Below are positions 9,017-17,104 of a DNA stretch of 64,000 bases, piece by piece (the stretch's first letter is position 1; every line of letters begins with the position of its first letter). The stretch covers positions 1 through 64,000 of the forward strand of contig JAUIHW010000002.1 of NCBI GenBank assembly GCA_030431775.1, in the 5' to 3' direction. Below the pieces are notes generated by a model. The model was not told the DNA's origin, searched no databases, and was given only the letters and a program-made list of their open reading frames with translations. The stretch is from Gammaproteobacteria bacterium (GTDB taxonomy: Bacteria > Pseudomonadota > Gammaproteobacteria > Pseudomonadales > JAUIET01). A program made the translations under genes and the position numbers.

Positions 9017-10107
9017 TAGAATCGGATTACATTACGCAAGGCACGGCCAGCTTCCACGTCGGCAATGGCTTCGTTAATTTCTTCCAGCGGATAGCATTTG
9101 CTTATCAGCTCGGCAAGCTTGAGCGCACCTTCTTGATGACGATCCAGCAGCTTGGGAATATCCCGCTGAATGCGCACATCGCCCATCTTGCTACCCAGCA
9201 AACGGCGACCATCCGTCAATTTGTGCGCATCAACTGCAAAAACCTTTTCGTTATCAGCGGGCATGCCAACGATGACACTGGTACCGTATTTACTAAGCAT
9301 GTCCAATGAAGCGCTAAACATTTCAGCGCTGCCAGCGGTCACAAACACATAGTCTGCCGGGCCCGCACATATTTCCATCACTTGCTCAACAACATCATTG
9401 CTTGTGGCATTGACCGCGTGAGTTGCACCAAACTCCAAGCCCGCCTGGAGCTTGTTTTCTAACACATCTACAGCAACCAGCGGCCAGGCCCGCTGTGCAG
9501 CGGCCGCCTGAATTGTATTGAGCCCGAGGCCACCGACCCCAATCACCACAACCTTTTGTCTTTTCGGAAGTTGCGCCACATTGCTGACCGAACAATAGCC
9601 GGTGATCACGCCACAACCAAGCAGTGCGGCGTACTCAAACGCGACACTGTGCTGGTATTTCACCAACTGGCTTTGATGCACTACACACGCTTCTGCGAAG
9701 GCTGCCGTTGCAAGCCCCTGATGCAGTAGACCGTTCTGCGCATCCGTCAGCGGTGATCGTTCGGCTGAAAACAGCATTTGATCACAACTCACCGGGTGGT
9801 CGATACGGCACGCGGCGCACTGTCCGCAGGCTCGCACCAGTGTAACAACCACCTTATCCCCAACAGCCAGCCCCTGCACCTGCTCCCCGACCGCTTCTAC
9901 CACACCAGCGCCTTCATGCCCGGCCACCATCGGTAAGAGTGTGCCACCCCACCGGCCACGCACCAAGCTGATGTCACTGTGACAAATAGCTGTTGCATGA
10001 AGGCGCACCCGAACCTGCTCTGGCCCGGGTTCCGCAAGGCGGATCATTTCAATTTGCAGCGCGCCTCCAAATTCCCGGCAGACTGCCGCACGGACTTTGG
10101 TACTCAA
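9016..10107 (-). CDS. zinc-dependent alcohol dehydrogenase (class III-like MDR family)
   Basis: A medium-chain zinc alcohol dehydrogenase. Catalytic zinc ligands are the cysteine in AICHSD (~C42) and the histidine of GHE (~H64). A complete structural zinc lobe is present (C-x2-C-x2-C-x7-C, ~C94-C108). The NAD(P) Rossmann motif reads GVGGLGLN. The start is uncertain. An in-frame TTG at 10105-10107 has a strong AGGGGG site just upstream and gives the usual STKVRAAV N-terminus. A GTG at 10132-10134 has no visible ribosome binding site. The gene is coupled to the MFS carrier by a one-base overlap. The alcohol or aldehyde substrate is unknown. Confidence 0.88.
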   Translation of the reverse strand: MSTKVRAAVCREFGGALQIEMIRLAEPGPEQVRVRLHATAICHSDISLVRGRWGGTLLPMVAGHEGAGVVEAVGEQVQGLAVGDKVVVTLVRACGQCAACRIDHPVSCDQMLFSAERSPLTDAQNGLLHQGLATAAFAEACVVHQSQLVKYQHSVAFEYAALLGCGVITGYCSVSNVAQLPKRQKVVVIGVGGLGLNTIQAAAAQRAWPLVAVDVLENKLQAGLEFGATHAVNATSNDVVEQVMEICAGPADYVFVTAGSAEMFSASLDMLSKYGTSVIVGMPADNEKVFAVDAHKLTDGRRLLGSKMGDVRIQRDIPKLLDRHQEGALKLAELISKCYPLEEINEAIADVEAGRALRNVIRF

Positions 10108-10150
10108 ACAAGCCCCCTGTTCGACAAGGCTCACATCATACAGGCATTGT

Positions 10151-10320
10151 TTAGACGTCGCGCGTAATTCTCGACTTGAAGCCTAGGGACTCAGCGTCCA
10201 GCTTGCCCTCCGCAGCATTCAGCAATTGCACTGGCGATTTTCCAGCTGCGCAGCCAGGTACTCGGCGACCTTCCTGGTCTGCCCTTCACGCGTGGCATAC
10301 AGAACTACCAATTTACCCAT
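10151..10320 (-). pseudogene. frameshifted, truncated HemG/flavodoxin-like gene remnant
   Basis: Reading the minus strand from the ATG at 10318-10320 gives MGKLVVLYATREGQTRKVAEY, a good flavodoxin N-terminus with the T-x-E-G-Q-T FMN phosphate loop, as in HemG protoporphyrinogen oxidase. After about 27 codons the frame breaks. The next frame continues with KSPVQLLNAAEGKLD and then stops at 10151-10153. One missing base in the CTGGAAAATCG stretch explains the shift. Even when repaired only about 56 codons remain, against about 170-180 for HemG, so the 3' two thirds are gone. The remnant fills the gap between the alcohol dehydrogenase and the DUF3604 gene. A sequencing error could explain the shift but not the early stop. 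Confidence 0.65.
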
Positions 10321-10441
10321 GAATAATTTCCCCACACACACCGCCGGACAGTCCATTTTACGATGCTCTCAGATTAGTAAGCCAGCGGGCAATAATCGGG
10401 TTTACCATAGCCGGTAAATCACTCATCAGTGGTCAGAGGCC

Positions 10442-12439
10442 ATGCATACAATGAGAATTACAAGCTTACTGTTAGTGAGCCTTCTTCAGGCTTCCTGTGG
10501 TGACCCTGAAGTGCCAGCGGAACAGTTTACGGTCAGCTCTCATGCACCGGCTACCCAATCCAGCCGCGTTCCATGCGCAGATTATAATCCGCTAAAGAAT
10601 GCCTACTTTGGCGACCTGCACGTACACACGTCGCTATCCAATGATGCGAATTCTTTCGGCAGCCGCGCGACACCGGATGATGCTTACCGCTTTGCCTTTG
10701 CAGGCGGCAGTATAGCGTTACCGGTTAATAAAGGGGATCAGACCTTAGCACGCCGCGTAACCATTGATCGCCCGTTGGATTTTATGGCCGTTACTGATCA
10801 TGCCGAGTTTCTAGGCGAGCAGACCTTGTGCTTTGATGATGACAGCGGGGTAGCAGGTGCCGAGTTTTGCAATGCTTTCAAGGAAGGTCAGGGTCGCAAC
10901 CCCAGCCTGCTGGCAAAAATATTCAGCCCATTTCCCAGTCGTGACGCAGACCTGTGCAGCAATGACGGCGAGCGTTGTGCGCAGGCCGCGGAAATACCCT
11001 GGCAACAGGCGATCGATGCTGCAGAGAAATGGAATGACAACAGCATGGAATGTCAGCGCAGTACGTTTATCGCCTTTGAGTACAGCTCCGTCAGGTTGGG
11101 CAGTAATTTGCACCGTAATGTGATTTTTCGCAATGCCGTTGTGCCAAAGCGACCGATCAGCTACCTGGATGCACCACGCGAATGGCGCTTGTGGGAGATA
11201 CTCGACCAGCAATGCTTGAGCAGTGACAGTGGCTGCGATGCACTGGCCATTCCACACAACTCGAACATCAGCAATGGCCGGATGTTCGCCGTTGACTATT
11301 GGGGCGCCAATAGCGATTCGGCACAAACTGCGCGCGCCCGTCTGCGAATGAAAATCGAACCCGTTGTTGAGATCATGCAACACAAGGGTGATTCCGAGTG
11401 CCGAACCGGCTTGAGTGGTGTGTTAGGTGACGAAGATGAGCTTTGTACATTTGAAAAATTTGAAAACCTGGCGTTCCAATCGGTTGCTGATACCCCGGCC
11501 CCAGGCGACTGTTACGACGGCCCTTTCGCGGACTTCGTGCCGCACAAAGGCCCGAATTGTCTCAGCCGCAACAGCTACGTTCGTAATGCCCTGATCGAAG
11601 GCTTGCGGGAGGAAGAGCGCATTGGAGTCAACCCCTTCAAGTTTGGCCTGTCTGCCTCCACAGATACCCACAATGGCACTGGTGGTGCGGTTGCTGAGCG
11701 AAACTTTGCGGGGCATCTGGGCTGGGGCGACGGCACGGCGGAACGGCGGGTCAGCTATACCTCTGCTGTTCCCGGCAATGCCAGCAACAACCCAGGTGGA
11801 CTGACCGGAGTCTGGGCAGAGCAGAACAGTCGTTCAACGCTGTTTGACAGTTTGCGACGCAAAGAGGTTTTTGGCACCAGTGGCCCGCGCATCAAACCAC
11901 GGTTTTTTGCAGCTTGGCGCTTCGCGCCCGAATTATGCGATGCGCCGGATTTACTGGAGCAGGCCTATCAGCAAGGTGTGCCAATGGGCGGCGACCTGCC
12001 GACCGCACCAAGCAACGCCAGCACACCCAGCTTTGTCGCGATGGCCAGCAGCGACCCCGGCACTGCAGCGGCTCCGGGCACTCCCCTGCAACGCCTGCAG
12101 ATAGTAAAAGGCTGGTATGACAGCGCAGGCAACCATCATCAAGCAATTCATGACGTTGCTGGCAATGCCAATAATGGTGCACACGTGGACCTGAGGACCT
12201 GCGAACGCCAGGGCCAGGGTTTTCAACAACTGTGCGCCGTTTGGCAGGACCCGGACTTTGATCCGGAGCAACGGGCAGTGTATTACCTCCGCGCAGTGGA
12301 AAACCCCAGTTGCCGCTACAGCACCTGGCAATGCCTGGAATTCCCGGATTCAGAGAAACCTGCGGATTGCAGTAATCCGAAAGTGCCCAAAACGATTCAG
12401 GAGCGCGCCTGGTCATCGCCAATCTGGTACACACCCTGA
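10442..12439 (+). CDS. exported DUF3604 protein (PHP-type metal-dependent hydrolase-like)
   Basis: A 665-residue protein with a hydrophobic N-terminus (TSLLLVSLLQASC) that looks like a lipoprotein or Sec signal; the residue at -3 is Q, so the lipobox is imperfect. PHP-superfamily metal motifs occur in order: GDLHVHTSLS (~57-66), TDHAEF (~118-123), IPHNSNIS (~270-277) and STDTHNG (~406-412). The C-terminus ends with QERAWSSPIWYTP. The family is annotated only as DUF3604, and its substrate is not established to my knowledge. ATG at 10442 and ATG at 10451 are both possible. A second member of the family lies at 35830-37686 with the same motif order and tail. The gene is convergent with the saccharopine-dehydrogenase-like gene. 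Confidence 0.85.
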   Translation: MHTMRITSLLLVSLLQASCGDPEVPAEQFTVSSHAPATQSSRVPCADYNPLKNAYFGDLHVHTSLSNDANSFGSRATPDDAYRFAFAGGSIALPVNKGDQTLARRVTIDRPLDFMAVTDHAEFLGEQTLCFDDDSGVAGAEFCNAFKEGQGRNPSLLAKIFSPFPSRDADLCSNDGERCAQAAEIPWQQAIDAAEKWNDNSMECQRSTFIAFEYSSVRLGSNLHRNVIFRNAVVPKRPISYLDAPREWRLWEILDQQCLSSDSGCDALAIPHNSNISNGRMFAVDYWGANSDSAQTARARLRMKIEPVVEIMQHKGDSECRTGLSGVLGDEDELCTFEKFENLAFQSVADTPAPGDCYDGPFADFVPHKGPNCLSRNSYVRNALIEGLREEERIGVNPFKFGLSASTDTHNGTGGAVAERNFAGHLGWGDGTAERRVSYTSAVPGNASNNPGGLTGVWAEQNSRSTLFDSLRRKEVFGTSGPRIKPRFFAAWRFAPELCDAPDLLEQAYQQGVPMGGDLPTAPSNASTPSFVAMASSDPGTAAAPGTPLQRLQIVKGWYDSAGNHHQAIHDVAGNANNGAHVDLRTCERQGQGFQQLCAVWQDPDFDPEQRAVYYLRAVENPSCRYSTWQCLEFPDSEKPADCSNPKVPKTIQERAWSSPIWYTP

Positions 12440-12455
12440 GCGAACGGTGTGACAG

Positions 12456-13667
12456 CTAAACCTCGACCCTAAAATCCAGGCCGGCATCAGCCTGCAATCG
12501 GGCAATAAGCCGACTGCCCAGCAGAGTGGCCGGCGTCCAGAATCCACCGGGCGCATCGTCTGCAATATCCTGTGCCAGACAAGCCGCCGCCTGCGCCAAC
12601 ATCTTCGCGGTTGAACCGTAGCCCGGGTCACGATCACCGGACACTTCGCAGCGTAAGGACTCACCCTCTGCAGTTGTACCAATAAAGACCAACCGGTACC
12701 TGCCATTTAGCTGCTCCTCCGCCGAGGGCCCTTCACCCGGCTGAGGAAGCACATATTTCTCAAGCAACCAGCGAACCGGTGTGATTGATGCCGCGACCAT
12801 AAAACTACCCAACCCCCAAAGCAGCTTCTGAGCCCGGCGCTTTCCGCTGCCGCCATCCCCGGTCATCATCGCTTCCTGATATTTGAACTCAGACCCATAG
12901 CGACCGTCTGCCAGGGCATTGCTGCGGTGTACGACTCGGGTGTTGATTGCCGCCATTACAAATGGCGCCAGCCAGCTTTGGAATTCCTCGTCGTATTCCA
13001 CTTTCACAGTATGCTGACGCACTTTAAAGCCATGCCCAGGCGGGCAGATCGAATAGGGGTTGGCCAATTCTTTGCGCAGTGCCGGGTCTTTCGCTGCCTC
13101 TTTACTGAGGTTAATCATACTGGCAATCGTGCCGCCGGAGGCGCCTCCTTTGAGCTGCGCCACCCCCATTTTTACTTCGCTACAGGTCACACCAAATTTC
13201 GCCAGCGATTGTTCCTGCAGAAAAAACACTCCGAGATCGGATGGAATAGAATCGAATCCGCAGCAGTGAACGATGCGGGCCCCGCTGGCTTTGGCCACCG
13301 TTTCGTAGCGATCGAGCATGCGTTTAATCCACTGCACCTCACCGGTCAGGTCACAGTAATGGGTGCCGGTCTCGGCACAGACTTTTACGAGCGACTCACC
13401 ATACAGGGCGTACGGCCCGACGCAGGACATAATCACCTTCGCCTGATCACACATGTCACGCAGAGCTTGCTCATCTGTGGCATCGGCCACTATCAAGTCG
13501 CGTGCGCCGCCACCGATATCTGTACGAACCTCCTTGAGCTTGGCTTCAGAGCGGCCGGCCATCGCCCAATTAAGATCCTGCCCGGCAAACTGCTGCTGCA
13601 TGTAACGGACCACAATCTGCCCGACAAAGCTGGTTGCTCCATACACAACCACATCAAACTTCTTCAT
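12456..13667 (-). CDS. saccharopine dehydrogenase-like NADP-binding oxidoreductase
   Basis: A 403-residue protein starting with a Rossmann motif (VVYGATSFVGQIV, residues ~6-18). It has the layout of the saccharopine dehydrogenase NADP-binding family, including GPYALYGESLV and CGFDSIPSDLGV. Family members close to this form include mycobacterial trans-acting enoyl reductases of lipid synthesis and many uncharacterised proteins. True saccharopine dehydrogenase activity is unlikely, because the pattern is that of the enoyl reductase-like branch. A hydrophobic stretch near residues 290-310 (LLWGLGSFMVAASITPV) could associate with a membrane. It is convergent with the DUF3604 gene (16-bp gap). The substrate is unknown. 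Confidence 0.82.
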   Translation of the reverse strand: MKKFDVVVYGATSFVGQIVVRYMQQQFAGQDLNWAMAGRSEAKLKEVRTDIGGGARDLIVADATDEQALRDMCDQAKVIMSCVGPYALYGESLVKVCAETGTHYCDLTGEVQWIKRMLDRYETVAKASGARIVHCCGFDSIPSDLGVFFLQEQSLAKFGVTCSEVKMGVAQLKGGASGGTIASMINLSKEAAKDPALRKELANPYSICPPGHGFKVRQHTVKVEYDEEFQSWLAPFVMAAINTRVVHRSNALADGRYGSEFKYQEAMMTGDGGSGKRRAQKLLWGLGSFMVAASITPVRWLLEKYVLPQPGEGPSAEEQLNGRYRLVFIGTTAEGESLRCEVSGDRDPGYGSTAKMLAQAAACLAQDIADDAPGGFWTPATLLGSRLIARLQADAGLDFRVEV

Positions 13668-13736
13668 ATTTCACCTAAAAAACGATTCGGCAACCACTGA
13701 CTCTTGCTAAGAGTTTCAGAAGCTTACTTAGAACAC

Positions 13737-14927
13737 TTACCGATACTCCCCAGATTCCAGGGGGTTCAAGTGTACACCCAATGCCTGATAGGGGTTCTGG
13801 CGAGCCACTGTCTCATTAAGCTCAACTCCCAAACCGGGCTCAGTGGACGGAATCACATAGCCGTCCTCCCACTGGATGGGCTTATCGAGGATCTCCGCAT
13901 GAAAGCCCGACCAATCACGAATGCCCTCCAGAATGAGAAAGTTCGGGCTGCAACTGGCGAGCTGAATATTGGCGGCCCCCACAATCGGACCACAATACAG
14001 ATGCGGCGCGATCTGCGCGTAATGGGCTTCAGCAAGGGCGGTGATTTTTTTCGCTTCTAACAGTCCACCACAGCGGCCGAGGTTCATTTGCACAATGGCC
14101 ACGGCCTCTTGGCTCAGCAAGGCATGAAAATCCCATTTTGTACTGAGCCGCTCACCACTGGCGATCGGTATGCTGGTGGCTCTGGCAACACGCGCCATTG
14201 CTGCTGCATTCGCTGGTCCCGTCGGCTCTTCCAACCACAGTGGGTCACAAGGCTCAAGGCGCTTTGCCAGGCGAACAGCACTGTCGGGTGTCATCTGCCC
14301 ATGGGTGCCCAACAGTAGATCGGCACGACCGCCAACAGCTTCACGAACCGCTTTGGTGTAACGTTCGCTCAAGTCCAGGCTTTCCAGCGACAACTGCCGC
14401 GGGTCAAATGATGTGTAAGGACCCACCGGGTCAAACTTCACAGCGGTAAAGCCCTGCTGCACAAACTCAGCCGCCCGTTTTGCGCCAAGCTCCGCAGAGG
14501 TATACACGTCTTCGCTGTCCTGCGGCTCCGGATACAGATAAGTATAGCTGCGCAGGCGTTCGCGGACCTTTCCGCCCAAAAGCTCATACACCGGCTTGCC
14601 CGTTTCCTTACCAACAATGTCCCAACAGGCCATTTCAAGCCCGCTGAGAATTGCCAACACGCTGACATCCGGATGCTGGGTATAGCCGCTGGCAAAAACC
14701 CGGTGCCATAGGCGCTCAATTTCGAAGGGACTGTTCCCTATCACAAAGCGTTCGGCAATATCTTTAACCATGAGCTCAGCAACCGGAGGGCTGAACGGCA
14801 GACAATAAACTTCGCCGTAGCCAACAATGCCGGAATCGCTGATCAATTTTACAAACAGGAAGCCTGGCCCACCTTCGCCTGGCTTTGGGTTGCGTACGGC
14901 GAAGGTTTCCAGTTGCTGTATTTTCAT
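13737..14927 (-). CDS. mandelate racemase/muconate lactonizing enzyme family protein (sugar acid dehydratase-like)
   Basis: A 396-residue enolase-superfamily protein with the N-terminal capping domain (residues ~1-120) and barrel. Visible landmarks are VKFDPVGPY (~163-171), GTHGQ (~207-211), WLEEP (~231-235), ASGERL (~256-261) and the C-terminal H309 in QIAPHLYCG. Relatives include D-galactonate and other acid-sugar dehydratases and cycloisomerases. The first metal-binding aspartate of the galactonate dehydratase DxHG motif is replaced: the site reads G-T-H-G. The ATG at 14925-14927 follows AAAGGTAG; longer in-frame starts lack a site and do not match the family. There is no sugar acid operon around it, so the substrate is open. 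Confidence 0.85.
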   Translation of the reverse strand: MKIQQLETFAVRNPKPGEGGPGFLFVKLISDSGIVGYGEVYCLPFSPPVAELMVKDIAERFVIGNSPFEIERLWHRVFASGYTQHPDVSVLAILSGLEMACWDIVGKETGKPVYELLGGKVRERLRSYTYLYPEPQDSEDVYTSAELGAKRAAEFVQQGFTAVKFDPVGPYTSFDPRQLSLESLDLSERYTKAVREAVGGRADLLLGTHGQMTPDSAVRLAKRLEPCDPLWLEEPTGPANAAAMARVARATSIPIASGERLSTKWDFHALLSQEAVAIVQMNLGRCGGLLEAKKITALAEAHYAQIAPHLYCGPIVGAANIQLASCSPNFLILEGIRDWSGFHAEILDKPIQWEDGYVIPSTEPGLGVELNETVARQNPYQALGVHLNPLESGEYR

Positions 14928-15121
14928 GACACTACCTTTTACATCGCGGCTGTTATTGTAAATTCCGGTTTTGAGTGAGCCTACCATGTGAACACGCTAC
15001 TTTACTGCCAAGCTTCAAAAATCCGCTAAAAACAGACCTATTCATCCTGTCATACTTGCCAAATTGCGGAAGCTATCGCGCTGCCTTACACTGGCGCTTA
15101 TTTCAGCGAGCGGGCAAAACA

Positions 15122-15577
15122 TTGAATCAAGAACTGCTACAAAAACTGGAACTGCCACAATTGGACCAGGTGGGTTTTGTATATCGGGATATCGATGCAG
15201 CCCTGGCGCTATATGAACCGGTATTTGGTGAGTTTAGCCGCATGGATTCCGGGGTGTTTGACTATCAGTATCGCGGCCATACGGAGCCGGCGGAACTCAA
15301 ACTGGCGTTTGGCCGCAGTGGTGATGTGGAAATCGAATTGATTGAGTGGGTCTCCGGTGGCACCCCACACAAGGAGTTTATAGATGCCGGTCGGGAAGGT
15401 ATGCATCACCTGCGCTTTGTGATCGACGATCTGGAGCAAAAAATTGCCGAAGCACAACCACTGGGTTACCAGTCTATCTGGCAGGCGCAATTCGCACCCG
15501 GTTTGGCCGTTGCCTATCTTGAGCGGCCGGGTGATCCATTGTTGATCGAGCTGTTTGAAAACCACGGCAGGCAATAA
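15122..15577 (+). CDS. VOC (glyoxalase-like) family protein
   Basis: A 151-residue vicinal-oxygen-chelate protein, similar in layout to methylmalonyl-CoA epimerase/Glyoxalase_4 proteins. The two beta-alpha-beta-beta-beta modules are seen as LDQVGFVYRDID (~13-24) and MHHLRFVIDDLE (~94-105), ending in ELFEN. The first metal-ligand histidine (usually LDHVG) is Q here, whereas the H of MHHLRF and the E of IELFE are kept. That argues for an altered or absent metal site. I place the start at TTG 15122, because the conserved domain begins soon after and no good ATG exists; the ribosome binding site is weak. It is divergent from the dehydratase-like gene. Confidence 0.7.
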   Translation: MNQELLQKLELPQLDQVGFVYRDIDAALALYEPVFGEFSRMDSGVFDYQYRGHTEPAELKLAFGRSGDVEIELIEWVSGGTPHKEFIDAGREGMHHLRFVIDDLEQKIAEAQPLGYQSIWQAQFAPGLAVAYLERPGDPLLIELFENHGRQ

Positions 15578-15707
15578 GCCGGTACGTTTTCTGACCAGAT
15601 ATATGGCCGTTTTCCCACAGACCGCTGAATTTCCCTAAGGCATAGTACGCTCACGGTGCTGCCATGGATTGGCCGGCACCGACCAAACCCCAGACAAGGA
15701 GTGTCTT

Positions 15708-16277
15708 ATGGGTATCTCGTCTTCGCCGTTAAAACGGCAAGGTGGCTATTCCATGCTGGAAGGGCTAACCATTCTACTGATGATTTCCATAGCGCTGGCC
15801 GCCGGAACACCGTCCCTGCAGGGCATGCTCGGGCGCAGTCAGGCGAGTGCGGATGTGCGCAACCTGATTAGCGCACTGAACCTCGCGCGCACCCACGCGA
15901 TCACCCAAAACACGGTCACCATACTGTGTGCCAGCTCAGACGGCCGCCAGTGCGGCGGCCGCTGGAACAGCGGCACATTATTGTTTCGCGACGAGAACAA
16001 TAACCGCCGACTGGATGGGGAAGACCGCCTGATCGAACGAGGCCCAAAGCTTGATGAACGGGTGCGGCTTGACTGGCGTGCCTCTGCCGGGCGCAATGAT
16101 TACATTCGTTTTTCCCGCCACGGCATGGCCATGGAGTTTGGCAGCTTCACCTACTGCGCTCCCCACCTGGGTCCCAGTTCAGGTTACCGTCTGGTTCTGA
16201 ACCGAATGGGTCGAATACGCGTCGAACGCGAATTGCGCGACGCTGGTGCGAACAGTATTTGCCGTGGTGGAGACTGA
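15708..16277 (+). CDS. FimT/GspH-type pseudopilin
   Basis: A 189-residue type IV pseudopilin. A short basic leader ends in glycine before YSMLE (KRQGG-YSMLEGL), so the prepilin peptidase site and the E5 residue are present. A hydrophobic N-terminal helix follows. The GspH/FimT features include RSQASADVRNLISALNLAR and a C-terminal globular domain with RFSRHGMAMEFG. The ATG at 15708 follows AAGGAG (spacing about six). It is a second FimT-like gene, separate from the one heading the minor pilin operon. It faces pilE tail to tail with only 26 bp between the stops and no visible terminator. It is probably a minor pilin processed by the PilD encoded at 57654. Confidence 0.8.
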   Translation: MGISSSPLKRQGGYSMLEGLTILLMISIALAAGTPSLQGMLGRSQASADVRNLISALNLARTHAITQNTVTILCASSDGRQCGGRWNSGTLLFRDENNNRRLDGEDRLIERGPKLDERVRLDWRASAGRNDYIRFSRHGMAMEFGSFTYCAPHLGPSSGYRLVLNRMGRIRVERELRDAGANSICRGGD

Positions 16278-16303
16278 GCAACACCGTGCCAATCAGCCGG
16301 GCC

Positions 16304-16750
16304 TTAGTCTTCCCAACACTTCACGCCAGCCGCCCCGCCCGACCCTCGAACCCCGGTATTGGTCAGGGTTAACGTGCCACACTGGTCATTGGCCTGCCCG
16401 CCTACCGGCGTGGCCGTTAACGTGAAAGTGTTGTTATCTGCCGCCGTAATGGTCAAGTTGTAGTGCGCGGTACCGCCTTCCACCGGTGATTGGGTTGCAA
16501 ATACTGTCGGGGCACCGGTATCACCACCTCCAGCGCCCGCTCCCGCATAGGTGTATCGTTTGGTGTAGTGGCGCTCCATGGCTTGGCGAAACTGCTGCAG
16601 CGCTGCTTGCGCGTCGCCACGCCGTGATTTGCGAATGCTATCCTGATAACTGGGTATCGCAACCGCCGCCAAAATACCGACGATAACCACTACTATCATC
16701 AGCTCCACCAGGGTAAAGCCTGCGATTTTTTTTACCGGTAGATTTCTCAT
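16304..16750 (-). CDS. pilE: minor type IV pilin PilE
   Basis: A 148-residue type IV pilin with leader MRNLPVKKIAG and mature N-terminus FTLVELMIVVVIVGILAAVA, i.e. the canonical G/F cleavage site and E5. RRGDAQAALQQFRQAMERHY follows, as in PilE minor pilins. The C-terminal region has cysteines (DQCG, VKCW) that can form the D-region disulfide. It is the last gene of the fimT-pilV-pilW-pilX-pilY1-pilY2-like-pilE operon, 15 bp after the PilY2-like gene. In Pseudomonas, PilE primes pilus assembly with the other minor pilins and PilY1. Confidence 0.88.
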   Translation of the reverse strand: MRNLPVKKIAGFTLVELMIVVVIVGILAAVAIPSYQDSIRKSRRGDAQAALQQFRQAMERHYTKRYTYAGAGAGGGDTGAPTVFATQSPVEGGTAHYNLTITAADNNTFTLTATPVGGQANDQCGTLTLTNTGVRGSGGAAGVKCWED

Positions 16751-16765
16751 TATTCTATCTCCTGC

Positions 16766-17071
16766 CTATGGCCGAGCCAGAATGACAACATCAATGATAT
16801 CGCCTTCATCACCAAACTCACGCTGATATTTGACATAAAACTGGGGCTGCAATGCTTCAAGAGGCAATGCCGAACCGTCTTGCTCGCTGACCCTCGCCTT
16901 CAGGGCGATACGGTACTTTTCCTGGTCGATGACGAGCTGCCGCTCTTTATAATTGATCGCGTACACAACGCCGGTTGGCCAACCGTCGGCGCCTTGCTCG
17001 GCGACGCTCTGTGGCGAACTCGCCAGCACGATCAGGGTTACAATCAGTGACAATGGTGTTTTCAATCGCAT
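16766..17071 (-). CDS. small exported PilY2-like protein
   Basis: A 101-residue protein with a Sec signal peptide (TPLSLIVTLIVLASSPQSVA) and a short soluble domain containing WPTGVVYAINYKERQLVID. Its place between pilY1 and pilE is that of pilY2 in Pseudomonas, and the size fits. Identification rests on position, length and the exported nature more than on sequence, because PilY2 is poorly conserved. It probably assists PilY1 or pilus biogenesis in the periplasm. Confidence 0.6.
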   Translation of the reverse strand: MRLKTPLSLIVTLIVLASSPQSVAEQGADGWPTGVVYAINYKERQLVIDQEKYRIALKARVSEQDGSALPLEALQPQFYVKYQREFGDEGDIIDVVILARP

Positions 17072-17104
17072 AGTAATTACCTGCTAAGTGGTTCAGTGGC
17101 TGGC

